64,000 bases of DNA, from assembly GCF_004339675.1 (NCBI RefSeq), contig NZ_SLVM01000009.1:1-64000 (forward strand), in the 5' to 3' direction. Both the position numbers and the translations under genes were made by a program. Numbering within the stretch: the stretch's first letter is position 1; every line of letters starts with the position of its first letter. The notes beneath the pieces were generated by a model. That model saw only the letters and a program-made list of their open reading frames with translations, ran no database searches and had not been told where the DNA came from. Source of the stretch: Rhodovulum steppense (GTDB taxonomy: Bacteria > Pseudomonadota > Alphaproteobacteria > Rhodobacterales > Rhodobacteraceae). Positions 36,545 through 47,247 of this stretch are shown here, in pieces.

Positions 36545-36798
36545 TTCTCGTCCTCCGTGGTTATATTTCGACAGAAGCCGACTCGCGGCAGAGTCTACCT
36601 CTGGATAGTCCCGTTGCGGCGAAAAATGGCCTGCCTCATCGTCGCAGGGACGTTCGGACCCGCGGGATGGACGCGAAATCCCGCCGGTCGGCGGTCGGTC
36701 TGTGCCGCGGCGGCATTGTCCGAGAAAACCGCTTGCCTCGGCGACCATGGCCGATATACCGGCGCGGGTTTGCATCCAGCTAAGCGAGGAAGTCCGCC

Positions 36799-38090
<1,292 letters not shown>

Positions 38091-38091
<1 letters not shown>

Positions 38092-38393
38092 TGGCCCTGT
38101 CCTGGAAAGCCCGCCGCCGCTGGTCGCTCGTGATCCTTCTGATCGGGCTGCCGGCCTATGTGGTTGCCGCGGTGACCGTCGTGGGTCTGTTCGACCGTCC
38201 GCCCTTCTGGGTCGAGCTGGTGGTCTATGTGGCGCTCGGCATCGTCTGGGCGCTGCCCTTCCGATTTGTGTTCCGGGGGATAGGCCAGCCAGACCCTGAC
38301 GCCCGGACCGCAACACCGCGTGCGCCATCCGCGCAGGAAGAGCCTGACGCTGCGGATCTGGCGGGTCGCAAGGATGATCGCGGTCGGCACTGA
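38091..38393 (+). CDS. DUF2842 domain membrane protein
   Basis: A 100-residue protein with two transmembrane helices: MALSWKARRRWSLVILLIGLP... then RPPFWVELVVYVALGIVWALPFRFVFRGIGQPDPDA. This is the DUF2842 signature, conserved in alphaproteobacteria, function unknown. The ATG at 38091 overlaps the purA stop; a disordered charged tail follows residue 65. Confidence 0.85.
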
Positions 38394-38467
38394 GATTCGT
38401 GTCAGGTCAACAGGGAGAGCGCTGTGTGCAGAGCACGGCACGGGCCACCTCGTCGGCGCACCGAACG

Positions 38468-40552
38468 TCAGGCGTGGCGGCGCTCGGCTTCGGGCGTGTC
38501 GCCTTCGGGGGCGCGCGCGGCCAGAACGAACGCGCCGCGTCCGACCTTTCGGAATGTGCCGATGCGCAACAGTCCGGCGAAGGCGCGCAGAGCCTCCCCG
38601 CGCGAGATGTCTGCTTCGGAATGGTCCAGTGACAGACGCAGCACCTCGGGGCGTGTAAACCGCTCGTGGCCCCGTTCCGTCTGCAGATAGGTCGCCGCGG
38701 CCTCGATCACCCCGGCAATCCCGGTGGTGCCGTGATCGGCAAGATAGCGGGTGAAGCCAAGCGTCCCGGCGGCATTCCCGTCGGGCAACGCGCTTTCCGG
38801 CGCGTCCGCGGCGTCTCTGGCGGTCATGCCGCGCGGGCGGAGTGCCATTCTCGCCTCGCCCGGCAGGGACTGCGGTATGTCAACGCGTTGTTCTGAGACC
38901 AGCATCAGCGGAGCAAGATGCCGGTGTTGGCCGGTCGGTGCGTCGGACGAATCCGAGCGGTCGCCGCGCACGACCTTGGCCAGAACCTGGCGATAGGGTC
39001 GACGGGCGTGCTCATCCTCGGACCCTGCGGTGCGCGCCGTACCTGACCGGATATCGGCGAAGGTCGCAGCCACGGCTGCCTTGAGATGTGCGATCGAACT
39101 GTGGCGGCGCGTTTGCTCGATCCCGTCGAGCTTGGTATTGGTCTCGTCCCAGATCCGCTGAACCGCGGTTTCGACCTGCGCGGGGGACGGCGAGTCAACC
39201 GGATCGTCGGACTGATCGTCAGGATGTGCGTCGGTGTCGATCCTCATTGCGATGGCGTTGCCCGGTTCAGCCTGCGCAGGAGTGGTTTCTGCGGACAGCC
39301 GGTCCTCGAATCCGAGCGGGCTGTCCAGCACAAGCGGCCCCTGCTCTGCGGGGGGGGCATGTTGCATGGCGCTATCGTCCGGGCGCGCCGCGCCGGGTGC
39401 CATGTCCTCGGGCGCGTCCGGTTCGACCGGCCCGCAGGGGGCGGCTCCTGCCGTCTCGGACGATCTGTCGTCCTGCGGCATCCGAGGCATGTCGTCGGTC
39501 AGGGCGCGCGTGGGCGTCTCCGGCGCGGGGGCGGTCCCGGGGTCTTGCAGAGAACCGACGGCGGCGAATTCGGTCCAGATCGCGGCGAGTTTGGCCTGAA
39601 GCTCGGCCTCGGCTGCATCAGCGAGGCGCGGCTCGTCCAGCCTCCGGTCCCGCTCGGGTGACGGCGGCGCGGCTGCGGGGCGAGGTGCCTCGGGCCAGTG
39701 AGCCGCAACGGTTTCGCGCTTGAGCTTGAGCACCCGGGCGCGGGCGCGCGGCGGTACGGTTTCGATCCCTTGTGCAACAACCGGGGCGGCGACGGAATCC
39801 GGGGCGGGGGGATGGTCCGGCCTGGTCGGCGCGCGTGCCGCCACCCGCGATCCGAGCGCAGGTTCGTTCATATCGGCGTGTCCCGTCGCATCAGCCGACG
39901 GGGACTCGGGGGCCTTGACCGGGATCGGGTCGCTGGCCAAAGCGGTGTCTTTGTCGGTTCCGACGCGCGATTCATCGGTCGGTCCGGCAAGGGGGAGGCC
40001 CGACGCTTCTGCGGTCGGGTCAGGCGACTTTGGGGCGGGGTGGCCCTCCTTCCGGAGGGGGGCAGGCGCGTCGCTTGCGGTGTCGAGGAAGGGGGCGGAA
40101 TACTCGGCCGGAGCGGCTGTGCGGGCGCTCTCGACCACCGCGCGGATGCGCGCGAGTTTGGCCGCGACGGTTTCCGGTTCGTCGGACGGCCGCGCGCCGT
40201 GCGGGGGGAGGCTGTCCTGCGCTGTCGGGACGGCGGTCCGGGACATGGCCTCAGCAAAGACCGGCGGCACGTCGGGAGCGATTCCGGCGCCGGTCCGAGG
40301 CGCCGGACGAAGCACGATTCCGTCCTCATCCACGCGCGCTTCGACGCGCTTGCGGATCTCGCGTTCTACGATGCTTTGCAGCATTCGGGCATCCGGGCTT
40401 GGCGGTTCGGCACCGAAGAACCGATCATCCGCGGCGAGATCGCGAAAATACTCGGCGATTGCCTTCATCGTGCCAAAGGAATCCTCGAATCCCTCGAGCG
40501 TGCATGAGAAGGTGCCGTAGGACACCGTCAATATCTTGCTTGCACCGACCAT
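38468..40552 (-). CDS. Large lineage-specific protein, unknown function
   Basis: 694 residues with three parts. The N-terminal 85 residues (MVGASKILTVSYGTFSCTLEGF, then SFGTMKAIAEYFRDLAADDRFFG) are the best conserved in related bacteria as I remember them. The middle (about 90-470) is Pro/Ala/Asp-rich and probably disordered. The C-terminal 200 residues (AVAATFADIRSG, YRQVLAKVVRGDR, GFTRYLADHGTTGIAGVIEAAA, ALRAFAGLLRIGTFRKVGRGAFVL) look like a small folded domain, possibly winged helix. Similar proteins are sometimes labelled 'chemotaxis protein CheA', for which I see no histidine kinase motif. No signal peptide or membrane segment is visible. It is divergent from thiN. The 138-base divergent gap is AT-rich but shows no clear promoter. 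Confidence 0.75.
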   Translation of the reverse strand: MVGASKILTVSYGTFSCTLEGFEDSFGTMKAIAEYFRDLAADDRFFGAEPPSPDARMLQSIVEREIRKRVEARVDEDGIVLRPAPRTGAGIAPDVPPVFAEAMSRTAVPTAQDSLPPHGARPSDEPETVAAKLARIRAVVESARTAAPAEYSAPFLDTASDAPAPLRKEGHPAPKSPDPTAEASGLPLAGPTDESRVGTDKDTALASDPIPVKAPESPSADATGHADMNEPALGSRVAARAPTRPDHPPAPDSVAAPVVAQGIETVPPRARARVLKLKRETVAAHWPEAPRPAAAPPSPERDRRLDEPRLADAAEAELQAKLAAIWTEFAAVGSLQDPGTAPAPETPTRALTDDMPRMPQDDRSSETAGAAPCGPVEPDAPEDMAPGAARPDDSAMQHAPPAEQGPLVLDSPLGFEDRLSAETTPAQAEPGNAIAMRIDTDAHPDDQSDDPVDSPSPAQVETAVQRIWDETNTKLDGIEQTRRHSSIAHLKAAVAATFADIRSGTARTAGSEDEHARRPYRQVLAKVVRGDRSDSSDAPTGQHRHLAPLMLVSEQRVDIPQSLPGEARMALRPRGMTARDAADAPESALPDGNAAGTLGFTRYLADHGTTGIAGVIEAAATYLQTERGHERFTRPEVLRLSLDHSEADISRGEALRAFAGLLRIGTFRKVGRGAFVLAARAPEGDTPEAERRHA

Positions 40553-40693
40553 GGACGCTCGCTTTCTTCCCCCGGCTTGATCGGGCGAGTATTTACCATA
40601 GGCTCCTTCGCAAAGATGAACAGAAAGTGTTTTTTCGTGGATTTTTCAGCGTTTCGGTTGAGTTAACTCCGATCCTGACTCATTGCTGCCGTG

Positions 40694-41389
40694 ATGTCGC
40701 CAGATTTGATCCGAAGTCCCGACGCAATCGCAATCATCGGGGGTGGTTTCGTTAACCCGAATCACCTAGCGCGTGTGCGCCGCCTTGCGGCCGAATTGGT
40801 GGCGGCCGATGGCGGGGCGGATCATGTCCTCGCAGCGGGGCTGATACCGCGGTTGGTGATCGGGGATTTCGATTCGATTTCCGATCGGGCACGCGTGGTG
40901 CTGCCCCCCGAGCGGATGCAGCATGTGGCCGAGCAGGACAGCACCGATTTCGAGAAATGCCTGCGAGCGGTGGCCGCGCCGTTGATCCTGGGGTTGGGCT
41001 TCATGGGGGCACGGATCGACCATGCGTTGGCGGCGATGAACGCGCTGGCGCGCTATCCTGACCGGCGCTGCATCCTGATCGGCGAGGCGGATATCTGTTT
41101 TCTCTGTCCGCCGGAGTTGCGCCTTGCCCCGCCGCAAGGCGCGCGGCTGTCGCTGTTCCCGATGGGGCCGGTGCGGGGGGAGAGCGAGGGGCTGCGCTGG
41201 CCGATCGCCGGGCTCGACTTCGCGCCGGGCGGGCGGATCGGCACCTCGAACGAGGTCACCGGCCCGGTGACGCTGCGCATCGAGACCGGTGCCATGGTGG
41301 TCATCCTGCCCGAGACGGAACTGGAGGCCACCGCCGCGGCGCTCATGGCGCAGGTGGCGGCGGGCGGTTCAGGTGACGCTCGCGCATGA
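40694..41389 (+). CDS. thiN: Thiamine diphosphokinase
   Basis: A 231-residue TPK that transfers pyrophosphate from ATP to thiamine to form thiamine diphosphate. The active-site region AADGGADHVLAAG, GDFDSISD and EQDSTDFEKCL is intact; GARIDHALAAM follows. The ATG at 40694 is used (a GTG directly precedes it). No TPP riboswitch is visible upstream. The 3' end overlaps the convergent DMT transporter by about 47 bases. Confidence 0.9.
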   Translation: MSPDLIRSPDAIAIIGGGFVNPNHLARVRRLAAELVAADGGADHVLAAGLIPRLVIGDFDSISDRARVVLPPERMQHVAEQDSTDFEKCLRAVAAPLILGLGFMGARIDHALAAMNALARYPDRRCILIGEADICFLCPPELRLAPPQGARLSLFPMGPVRGESEGLRWPIAGLDFAPGGRIGTSNEVTGPVTLRIETGAMVVILPETELEATAAALMAQVAAGGSGDARA

Positions 41390-42257
41390 AGACGTAAAGT
41401 CCGGCACCCATGATAATCGCGATGCCCACCAAGGCCTGGGCATCGGGCAGGTCGTCGAAGATCAGGAAGCCGAGGATGGCGGCGGCGACGATCTCGAGAT
41501 ATTGCAGTGGTGCGATCACCGCGGTCGGCGCGCATCTGAGCGCGGCGCTGACGAAAAGATGCGCCACGGTGGCGGCAAGCCCCACCCCGGCGAGCCAGAG
41601 CCAGAAGATGCCCCGTGGCATGACCGGGTCGAGCGGGGCGATACCGGACCCCTCGAAGACCGCGAGCAGCGGCAGTACGATCACGCAGGCGCCCAGCGCC
41701 GTCCACGCCTGCAGCGCCACCGGATGGGTGTGGCGCGCCACCTGCCGGGTCGCGACCATGTAGCAGGCGAAGAACAAGGCCGTCAGAAGCGGCAGCAGGG
41801 CCGCCGCCCCGAAGGCGGCGAAGCTCGGCCGGATCACCAGGAGCGCGCCGACAAAGCCGATGATACAGGCCAGAACCCGCCGCCAGCCCACGGTTTCGCC
41901 CAGCACCAGCGCACCCAGCAGCGTCAGGATGAAGGGCTCGACGAAGAAGATCGCGATGGCATCGGCCAGCGGCATCACCCGCAGCGCGGCGAAGAAGGCG
42001 GAGGTGGCGGCGAGGATCAGGCCGGCGCGCAGCAGGTGCAGTCCGGCCTCGCCCGGGGTGGGGCGGGTGAGGAGACCAAGCAGCGCCGCCAGCGGAACCA
42101 GGATCGCCGCCTGCACGGCAAAGCGCGCGGCCGCGATCTGGGCGACGGGGATTTCGGACGAGGCCAGCTTGGCGAAGCTGTCCATCACCGGGGCGGTGAC
42201 GGTGAAGCCGATCATCAGCATTATGCCGGCGAGGATGCGGTCGGGCGCGGGGCTCAT
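41343..42257 (-). CDS. DMT superfamily (EamA) transporter
   Basis: A 304-residue inner-membrane protein with about ten transmembrane helices in two EamA repeats (GFTVTAPVMDSFAKLAS..., FVEPFILTLLGALVLGE, APLQYLEIVAAAILGFLIFDD). EamA proteins export or import metabolites such as amino acids or carnitine-type compounds; the substrate is not readable. The ATG at 42257 is chosen by homology. It is followed on the same strand upstream by sdaA. Confidence 0.85.
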   Translation of the reverse strand: MSPAPDRILAGIMLMIGFTVTAPVMDSFAKLASSEIPVAQIAAARFAVQAAILVPLAALLGLLTRPTPGEAGLHLLRAGLILAATSAFFAALRVMPLADAIAIFFVEPFILTLLGALVLGETVGWRRVLACIIGFVGALLVIRPSFAAFGAAALLPLLTALFFACYMVATRQVARHTHPVALQAWTALGACVIVLPLLAVFEGSGIAPLDPVMPRGIFWLWLAGVGLAATVAHLFVSAALRCAPTAVIAPLQYLEIVAAAILGFLIFDDLPDAQALVGIAIIMGAGLYVFMRERHLNRPPPPAP

Positions 42258-42339
42258 CGCGCAGTGATGCACCGGCCGTGCGATCCCGTCCAGCGCCCCG
42301 CGCGGGATGTGGGGCAATGGGAAGCGCCCGGGGCGCCGC

Positions 42340-43716
42340 TCAACAGTTCGGAACGTTGACGGCCAGCCCGCCCAGCGCGGTTTCCTTGTATTTCTCGCTC
42401 ATGTCGCGGCCGGTCTGGCGCATGGTCTCGATGCAGGCATCGAGCGGCACGAAATGGTCCCCGTCGCCGCGCAGCGCAAGCGAGGCGGCCGAGACCGCCT
42501 TGATCGCGCCCAGTCCGTTACGCTCGATGCAGGGCACCTGAACCAGCCCCTTCACCGGATCGCAAGTCATGCCCAGGTGGTGTTCCAGCGCGATCTCGGC
42601 GGCGTTTTCAACCTGTCCGGGGCTGCCGCCCATGACCGCGGCCAGCCCCGCCGCCGCCATCGCCGCGGCCGAGCCGACCTCGGCCTGGCAGCCGCATTCG
42701 GCGCCCGAGATCGAGGCGTTGCGCTTGATGATGCTGCCGATGGCGGCCGCGGTCAGCAGGAGATCCCCCACTTTCGAGGGCTGCGCGCCGGGCACATGAT
42801 CCAGCCAGTAGCGGATCGTGGCGGGCACCACGCCCGCCGCGCCGTTGGTGGGCGCCGTGACCACCCGGCCACCGGCGGCGTTTTCCTCGTTCACGGCCAT
42901 GGCATAGACGCTCATCCAGTCGTTGATCGTGTGTGGCGGCGTCAGGTTCAGCCCGCGTTCGGCGATCAGCGCCTGGTGGATCGCATGTGCCCTGCGGCGT
43001 ATGTTCAGCCCGCCGGGCAGGGTGCCGTCGGTGGCCAGCCCGCGGTCGATGCAATCGCACATCGCGGTCCAGATCGCCGCAAGCCCGTCGTCAAGCGCGG
43101 GGGGGCTGCGCCGGGTCAGTTCGTTCTGCCGCTTCATCTGCGCGATGGTCAGGCCGGATCGGGCGGCCATGTCCAGCATCTCGGCCGCGTTGCGAAAGGG
43201 GTAGGGGACGGGGGCGCCTGCGCCGTTCTCGGGATCACCGGACGCAAGTTCGGCCGCCGTGCGCACGAAGCCGCCGCCGATGGAATAATAGGTCTCGGTC
43301 AGGATCACGTCGCCCTGGGCGTCGGTGGCAGACAGGACCATGCCATTGGCATGGCCCGGCAGCGCGCGGTCGTAGTCGAAGACCAGATCCCGGGCAGGAT
43401 CGAAGGCGAGCGGGTCCAGCCTCTCGGGCACGACGCGATTCTCGGTCCGGATACGGGCGAGGGCGGCTTCGGCGGCATTGGCATCGTAGGTTTCGGGGCT
43501 CACCCCGTCGAGGCCGAGTATGACTGCCCGATCGGTGGCATGCCCGACACCCGTGAAGGCCAGCGAGCCGTGCAACGTCGCGCGCAGGCCATGGGCGCGA
43601 AAGGGAGAGGCGCGCAGCAGGTCGAGAAACCGCGCCGCGGCCACCATCGGCCCCATCGTGTGCGAGGACGAAGGCCCGATGCCGATCTTGAAGATGTCGA
43701 AGACGGACAGATACAC
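42340..43716 (-). CDS. sdaA: L-serine ammonia-lyase, iron-sulfur type
   Basis: A 458-residue single-chain serine dehydratase converting L-serine to pyruvate and ammonia. The N-terminus [24 protein letters not shown] fits the beta domain; the [4Fe-4S] ligands are likely in [21 protein letters not shown] (partly shown), MTCDPVKG and the C-terminal Cys (VPNC), whose tail inserts in the active site in known enzymes. GTG 43716 is the start, preceded by GGGGAGGATATCC; an earlier in-frame stretch is not conserved. Confidence 0.95.
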   Translation of the reverse strand: MYLSVFDIFKIGIGPSSSHTMGPMVAAARFLDLLRASPFRAHGLRATLHGSLAFTGVGHATDRAVILGLDGVSPETYDANAAEAALARIRTENRVVPERLDPLAFDPARDLVFDYDRALPGHANGMVLSATDAQGDVILTETYYSIGGGFVRTAAELASGDPENGAGAPVPYPFRNAAEMLDMAARSGLTIAQMKRQNELTRRSPPALDDGLAAIWTAMCDCIDRGLATDGTLPGGLNIRRRAHAIHQALIAERGLNLTPPHTINDWMSVYAMAVNEENAAGGRVVTAPTNGAAGVVPATIRYWLDHVPGAQPSKVGDLLLTAAAIGSIIKRNASISGAECGCQAEVGSAAAMAAAGLAAVMGGSPGQVENAAEIALEHHLGMTCDPVKGLVQVPCIERNGLGAIKAVSAASLALRGDGDHFVPLDACIETMRQTGRDMSEKYKETALGGLAVNVPNC

Positions 43717-43879
43717 GGATATCCTCCCCGTGACCATAACTGGCGTGGCTGGCAACATTTTCCACCCCGAAAGCGACGTTTCGTGCGGAGCGCGCGGTCG
43801 TGCCTCCTGCGCAATTGTCCCTCGCAGCCCTGATCCAACTTGCCTATAAGGGCACGGAGCCGAGAGAGGAGACCACCCC

Positions 43880-44662
43880 ATGTCCGCCGAGCTTTCCCCC
43901 ATCGAGAAGGCCAAGTTCGTTGCCGCCAAGCGTGCCAGCGATATGGTGGAGAACGGGATGAAGGTGGGGCTGGGCACCGGCTCGACCGCGGCCTGGATGG
44001 TGCGCTGCCTGGGCGAGCGGGTGCGCCAGGAGGGGCTGAAGATCAAGGGCGTGCCGACCTCGACGCGCACGGCCGACCTTGCGCGCGAGGTGGGGATCGA
44101 GGTGATCGCGCTGGACGAGGCGGGCTGGCTGGACCTGACCATCGACGGGGCGGACGAGTTCGATGCCGAGCTGAACCTCATCAAGGGGGGCGGCGGGGCG
44201 CATTTGCAGGAAAAGATCGTCGCCAGCGCGTCCGACCGCATGGTGGTGATTGCCGATCCGGCCAAGGAGGTGGCGCATCTGGGCGCCTTCCCGCTGCCCG
44301 TCGAGGTGATCCCCTTCGGCTGGAAGACGACGCGCAAGCTGGTCGAGGAGATGCTGGAGGGAATGGACGTGCTGGGCCGCGACGTCACGATCCGCATGAA
44401 CGGCGCGATGCCCTTTGTCACCGATGAGGGCAACCATATCCTCGATCTCCACCTGCTGCGCATCGGCAACCCGCGGCAGTTGGCGCTGGTGCTGAACCAG
44501 GTTCCCGGTGTGGTCGAAAACGGGCTGTTCATCGACATCTGCGACACCGTGGTGATCGGTCACGGAGATGGTCGGGTCGAGCTGCGCGACGTGGCTGCGG
44601 GCAGCGTGCAACAGGACAGCATGGAATTCGCCGAAAGCGAGAACCTGTTCAAGGATGTCTGA
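43880..44662 (+). CDS. rpiA: Ribose-5-phosphate isomerase A
   Basis: A 260-residue enzyme of the pentose phosphate and Calvin cycles. Motifs VGLGTGSTAAWMVRCLGE, LTIDGADEFDAELNLIKGGGGAHLQEKIVA (partly shown) contain the catalytic Asp, Glu and Lys. The ATG at 43880 follows GAGAGGAGACCACCCC. The -10-like TATAAG at about 43844 is the best promoter element. It is followed at 7-8 bases by gor, suggesting one transcript. Confidence 0.95.
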   Translation: MSAELSPIEKAKFVAAKRASDMVENGMKVGLGTGSTAAWMVRCLGERVRQEGLKIKGVPTSTRTADLAREVGIEVIALDEAGWLDLTIDGADEFDAELNLIKGGGGAHLQEKIVASASDRMVVIADPAKEVAHLGAFPLPVEVIPFGWKTTRKLVEEMLEGMDVLGRDVTIRMNGAMPFVTDEGNHILDLHLLRIGNPRQLALVLNQVPGVVENGLFIDICDTVVIGHGDGRVELRDVAAGSVQQDSMEFAESENLFKDV

Positions 44663-44669
44663 GCGCGGC

Positions 44670-46028
44670 ATGGCCTTCGACTACGATCTTTTCGTCATCG
44701 GCGGCGGTTCGGGCGGGGTCCGGGCGGCGCGGCTGGCCGCGGCCGAGGCGGGCGCGCAGGTCGGGCTGGCCGAGGAATACCGCATGGGCGGGACCTGCGT
44801 GATTCGCGGCTGCGTGCCCAAGAAGCTGATGGTCTTCGCCTCGGGTTATGCAGGCGCAATGCAGGATGCGCGCGCCTATGGATGGGATGTCGCGGCGGGC
44901 GGCTTCGACTGGGCGGCGTTCCGGACCAGGCTGGATGCGGAGCTTGATCGGCTTGAGGGTATCTATCGCGGCAACCTGCAGAAGGCAGGGGTTGAAATCT
45001 TCGATACGCGCGCCGTGCTGGCCGATGCACATACCGTGCGGCTGGCCGATGGCACCGAGAAGACCGCGCGCCATATCCTGGTCGCGACTGGCGGTCGGCC
45101 CTTCGTGCCCGAGTTCCCGGGGTCAGAGCATGTCATCACCTCGAACGAGGTGTTCAGGTTCGAGGCGCTGCCCAAGCGCATCCTGATCGTCGGTGGCGGC
45201 TATATCGCCTGCGAGTTTGCGTGCATCCTGAGTGGCTTGGGCGTCAAGGTGACGCAGTATTATCGCGGCGCGCAGATCCTGCGTGGTTTCGACGAAGAGG
45301 CGCGCGGCCATATCGCCGGGGCGATGTGCGACCAGGGCATCGGCCTTCGGCTGGGCTGCAACGTGCAGCGGATCGACCGGGTCGCGGACGGGCTGTGGGT
45401 CAAGGCCACCGACGGACATGACGGGGTATATGATGCGGTGCTTTACGCGACCGGGCGAGTCCCCAACACCGCGGGTCTGGGTCTTGAGGATCTGGGCATC
45501 GGGCTGAAGGGGAACGGCGCGGTCGAGGTCGACGGCTATTCCCAGACCGCTGTCCCCTCGATCTATGCGGTGGGCGATGTGACCGACCGCATCAACCTGA
45601 CGCCCGTGGCGATCCGCGAGGGCGCGGCCTTTGTCGAGACGGTGTTCAAGGGCAACCCCACGCGCGCCGATCACGAACTGGTGCCCGGCGCCGTCTTCAC
45701 CCGGCCCGAATTCGGAACGGTGGGACTCAGCGAGGAAGAGGCGCGCGCCCGCGGCGGGGTGGAGGTCTACGCAACCGCGTTCCGGCCGATGCAGTCGGGT
45801 TTTTCGGGACGCGAGGACCGGGTACTGATGAAGCTGATCCTCTGCGCCCATACCCGCAGGGTTTTGGGGTGTCATATCGTCGCCGACCATGCGGGCGAGA
45901 TGATACAGTTGGCCGCGATCGCGATCCGGATGGGCGCGACCAAGGACGACTTTGACCGCACCGTCGCGGTGCATCCGACCATGGCAGAGGAACTGGTGAC
46001 GTTGAAGGCGCCGGTCAGGACGTGGTGA
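44670..46028 (+). CDS. gor: Glutathione-disulfide reductase
   Basis: A 452-residue flavoprotein disulfide reductase. FAD-binding GGGSGGVRAARLAA, redox-active GGTCVIRGCVPKKLMVF (Cys pair), NADPH-binding GGGYIACEFACILSGLG followed by residues YYRGAQILRGFD, and the C-terminal HPTMAEEL with the active-site His. Position after rpiA suggests a pentose-phosphate/NADPH link. MSERGMAFDYD from ATG 44655, overlapping the rpiA stop, is an alternative start; I used 44670, the canonical N-terminus. Confidence 0.93.
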   Translation: MAFDYDLFVIGGGSGGVRAARLAAAEAGAQVGLAEEYRMGGTCVIRGCVPKKLMVFASGYAGAMQDARAYGWDVAAGGFDWAAFRTRLDAELDRLEGIYRGNLQKAGVEIFDTRAVLADAHTVRLADGTEKTARHILVATGGRPFVPEFPGSEHVITSNEVFRFEALPKRILIVGGGYIACEFACILSGLGVKVTQYYRGAQILRGFDEEARGHIAGAMCDQGIGLRLGCNVQRIDRVADGLWVKATDGHDGVYDAVLYATGRVPNTAGLGLEDLGIGLKGNGAVEVDGYSQTAVPSIYAVGDVTDRINLTPVAIREGAAFVETVFKGNPTRADHELVPGAVFTRPEFGTVGLSEEEARARGGVEVYATAFRPMQSGFSGREDRVLMKLILCAHTRRVLGCHIVADHAGEMIQLAAIAIRMGATKDDFDRTVAVHPTMAEELVTLKAPVRTW

Positions 46029-46120
46029 AGGCGGGTTGAATTCCGCCCCCGAGCGACCAGTTAGGTCACACGAGTTTGCGAGACGAGCGAGAACGGTAAC
46101 AGGAAAGAGGTAAGACCTGG

Positions 46121-47245
46121 ATGGCTGGACAAAGTGGCGGTCCCTGGGGCGGCGGAGGCCAGGGCGGTGGCAACCGCGGCGGTAATGGCGGCGGAGGTGG
46201 TCGCGGCCCCGGCGGTGAGCCGCCCCAGATCCCCGAGATCGACGAGCTGATGCGCCGCGGGCAGGAGCAGTTGCGCGTGCTGATGGGCGGGCGTGGCGGG
46301 CGCGGCTCCGGTCCAAAGCTGACCAAGGGCGGGATCGCGCTCGGCGTTCTGGCGGCCGTCGGGGTCTGGCTTTTCTCTTCGCTCTACACGGTCAAGCCCG
46401 AGGAACAATCGGTCGAGCTGTTTCTGGGCGAGTATTATGCCACCGGCCAGCCCGGTCTGAACTTTGCCCCCTGGCCGGTCATCACCGCCGAGGTGGTCAA
46501 CGTTACCGGCGAACGCACCGAGACTATCGGCATGCGCCGGGGGGCCATCGAAGACGGGCTGATGCTGACCACCGATGCAAATATCGTGGATATCGACTTC
46601 CAGGTGGTCTGGAACATCAACGACCCGGCGAAGGTGCTGTTCAACATCCGCGATCCGCAACTGACCGTGCAGGCCGTGTCGGAATCGGTGATGCGCGAGA
46701 TCATCGCCGCCTCGCCGCTGTCGCCGATCCTGAACCGCGACCGGGGCATCATCGCGGACACGGCGCGGCTGAACATCCAGGAGACGCTGGACGAATATGA
46801 CAGCGGCATCAACATCGTGCGGATCAACCTCGACAAGGCCGACCCGCCCGCCGAGGTGATCGACAGCTTCCGCGAGGTGCAGGCCGCAGAACAGGAACGC
46901 GACCGTCTGCAACGCCAGGCCGATGCCTATGCCAACCGCGTGGTGGCCCAGGCCCGAGGCGAGGCCGCGCAGATCATCGAACAGGCCGAAGGCTATCGTG
47001 CCCGCGTTACCAACGAGGCGCTGGGTGAGGCCAGCCGCTTCACGGCGGTCCTGACCGAATATGTCAAGGCGCCAGAAGTCACGCGCAAGCGGCTTTATCT
47101 GGAAACCATGGAAAAGGTGATGGGCGAGGTGGACAAGACCATTCTGGACCCGGCGGTGCTGGGCGGCGATGGCGGTCAGGGCGTGGTGCCCTACCTTCCG
47201 CTCAACGAGCTGCGCCGCAGCACGACCGGGGCAGGGGGGAACTGA
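46121..47245 (+). CDS. hflK: FtsH protease modulator HflK
   Basis: A 374-residue SPFH/stomatin protein. A Gly-rich, disordered N-terminus (about 1-65) precedes one transmembrane helix (about 71-90, GGIALGVLAAVGVWLFSSLYTV) and the SPFH domain (VKPEEQSVELFLGEY ... ), then an extended coiled coil (EAAQIIEQAEGYRARV). With HflC it forms the large ring around FtsH in the inner membrane. It is two bases from hflC. Confidence 0.95.
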   Translation: MAGQSGGPWGGGGQGGGNRGGNGGGGGRGPGGEPPQIPEIDELMRRGQEQLRVLMGGRGGRGSGPKLTKGGIALGVLAAVGVWLFSSLYTVKPEEQSVELFLGEYYATGQPGLNFAPWPVITAEVVNVTGERTETIGMRRGAIEDGLMLTTDANIVDIDFQVVWNINDPAKVLFNIRDPQLTVQAVSESVMREIIAASPLSPILNRDRGIIADTARLNIQETLDEYDSGINIVRINLDKADPPAEVIDSFREVQAAEQERDRLQRQADAYANRVVAQARGEAAQIIEQAEGYRARVTNEALGEASRFTAVLTEYVKAPEVTRKRLYLETMEKVMGEVDKTILDPAVLGGDGGQGVVPYLPLNELRRSTTGAGGN

Positions 47246-47247
47246 AG

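Noticed and set aside
40553-40693. TPP riboswitch upstream of thiN
   Set aside because: No CTGAGA or ACCTGATCTGGATAATACC-like core; thiN encodes the salvage/phosphorylation step and often lacks it.
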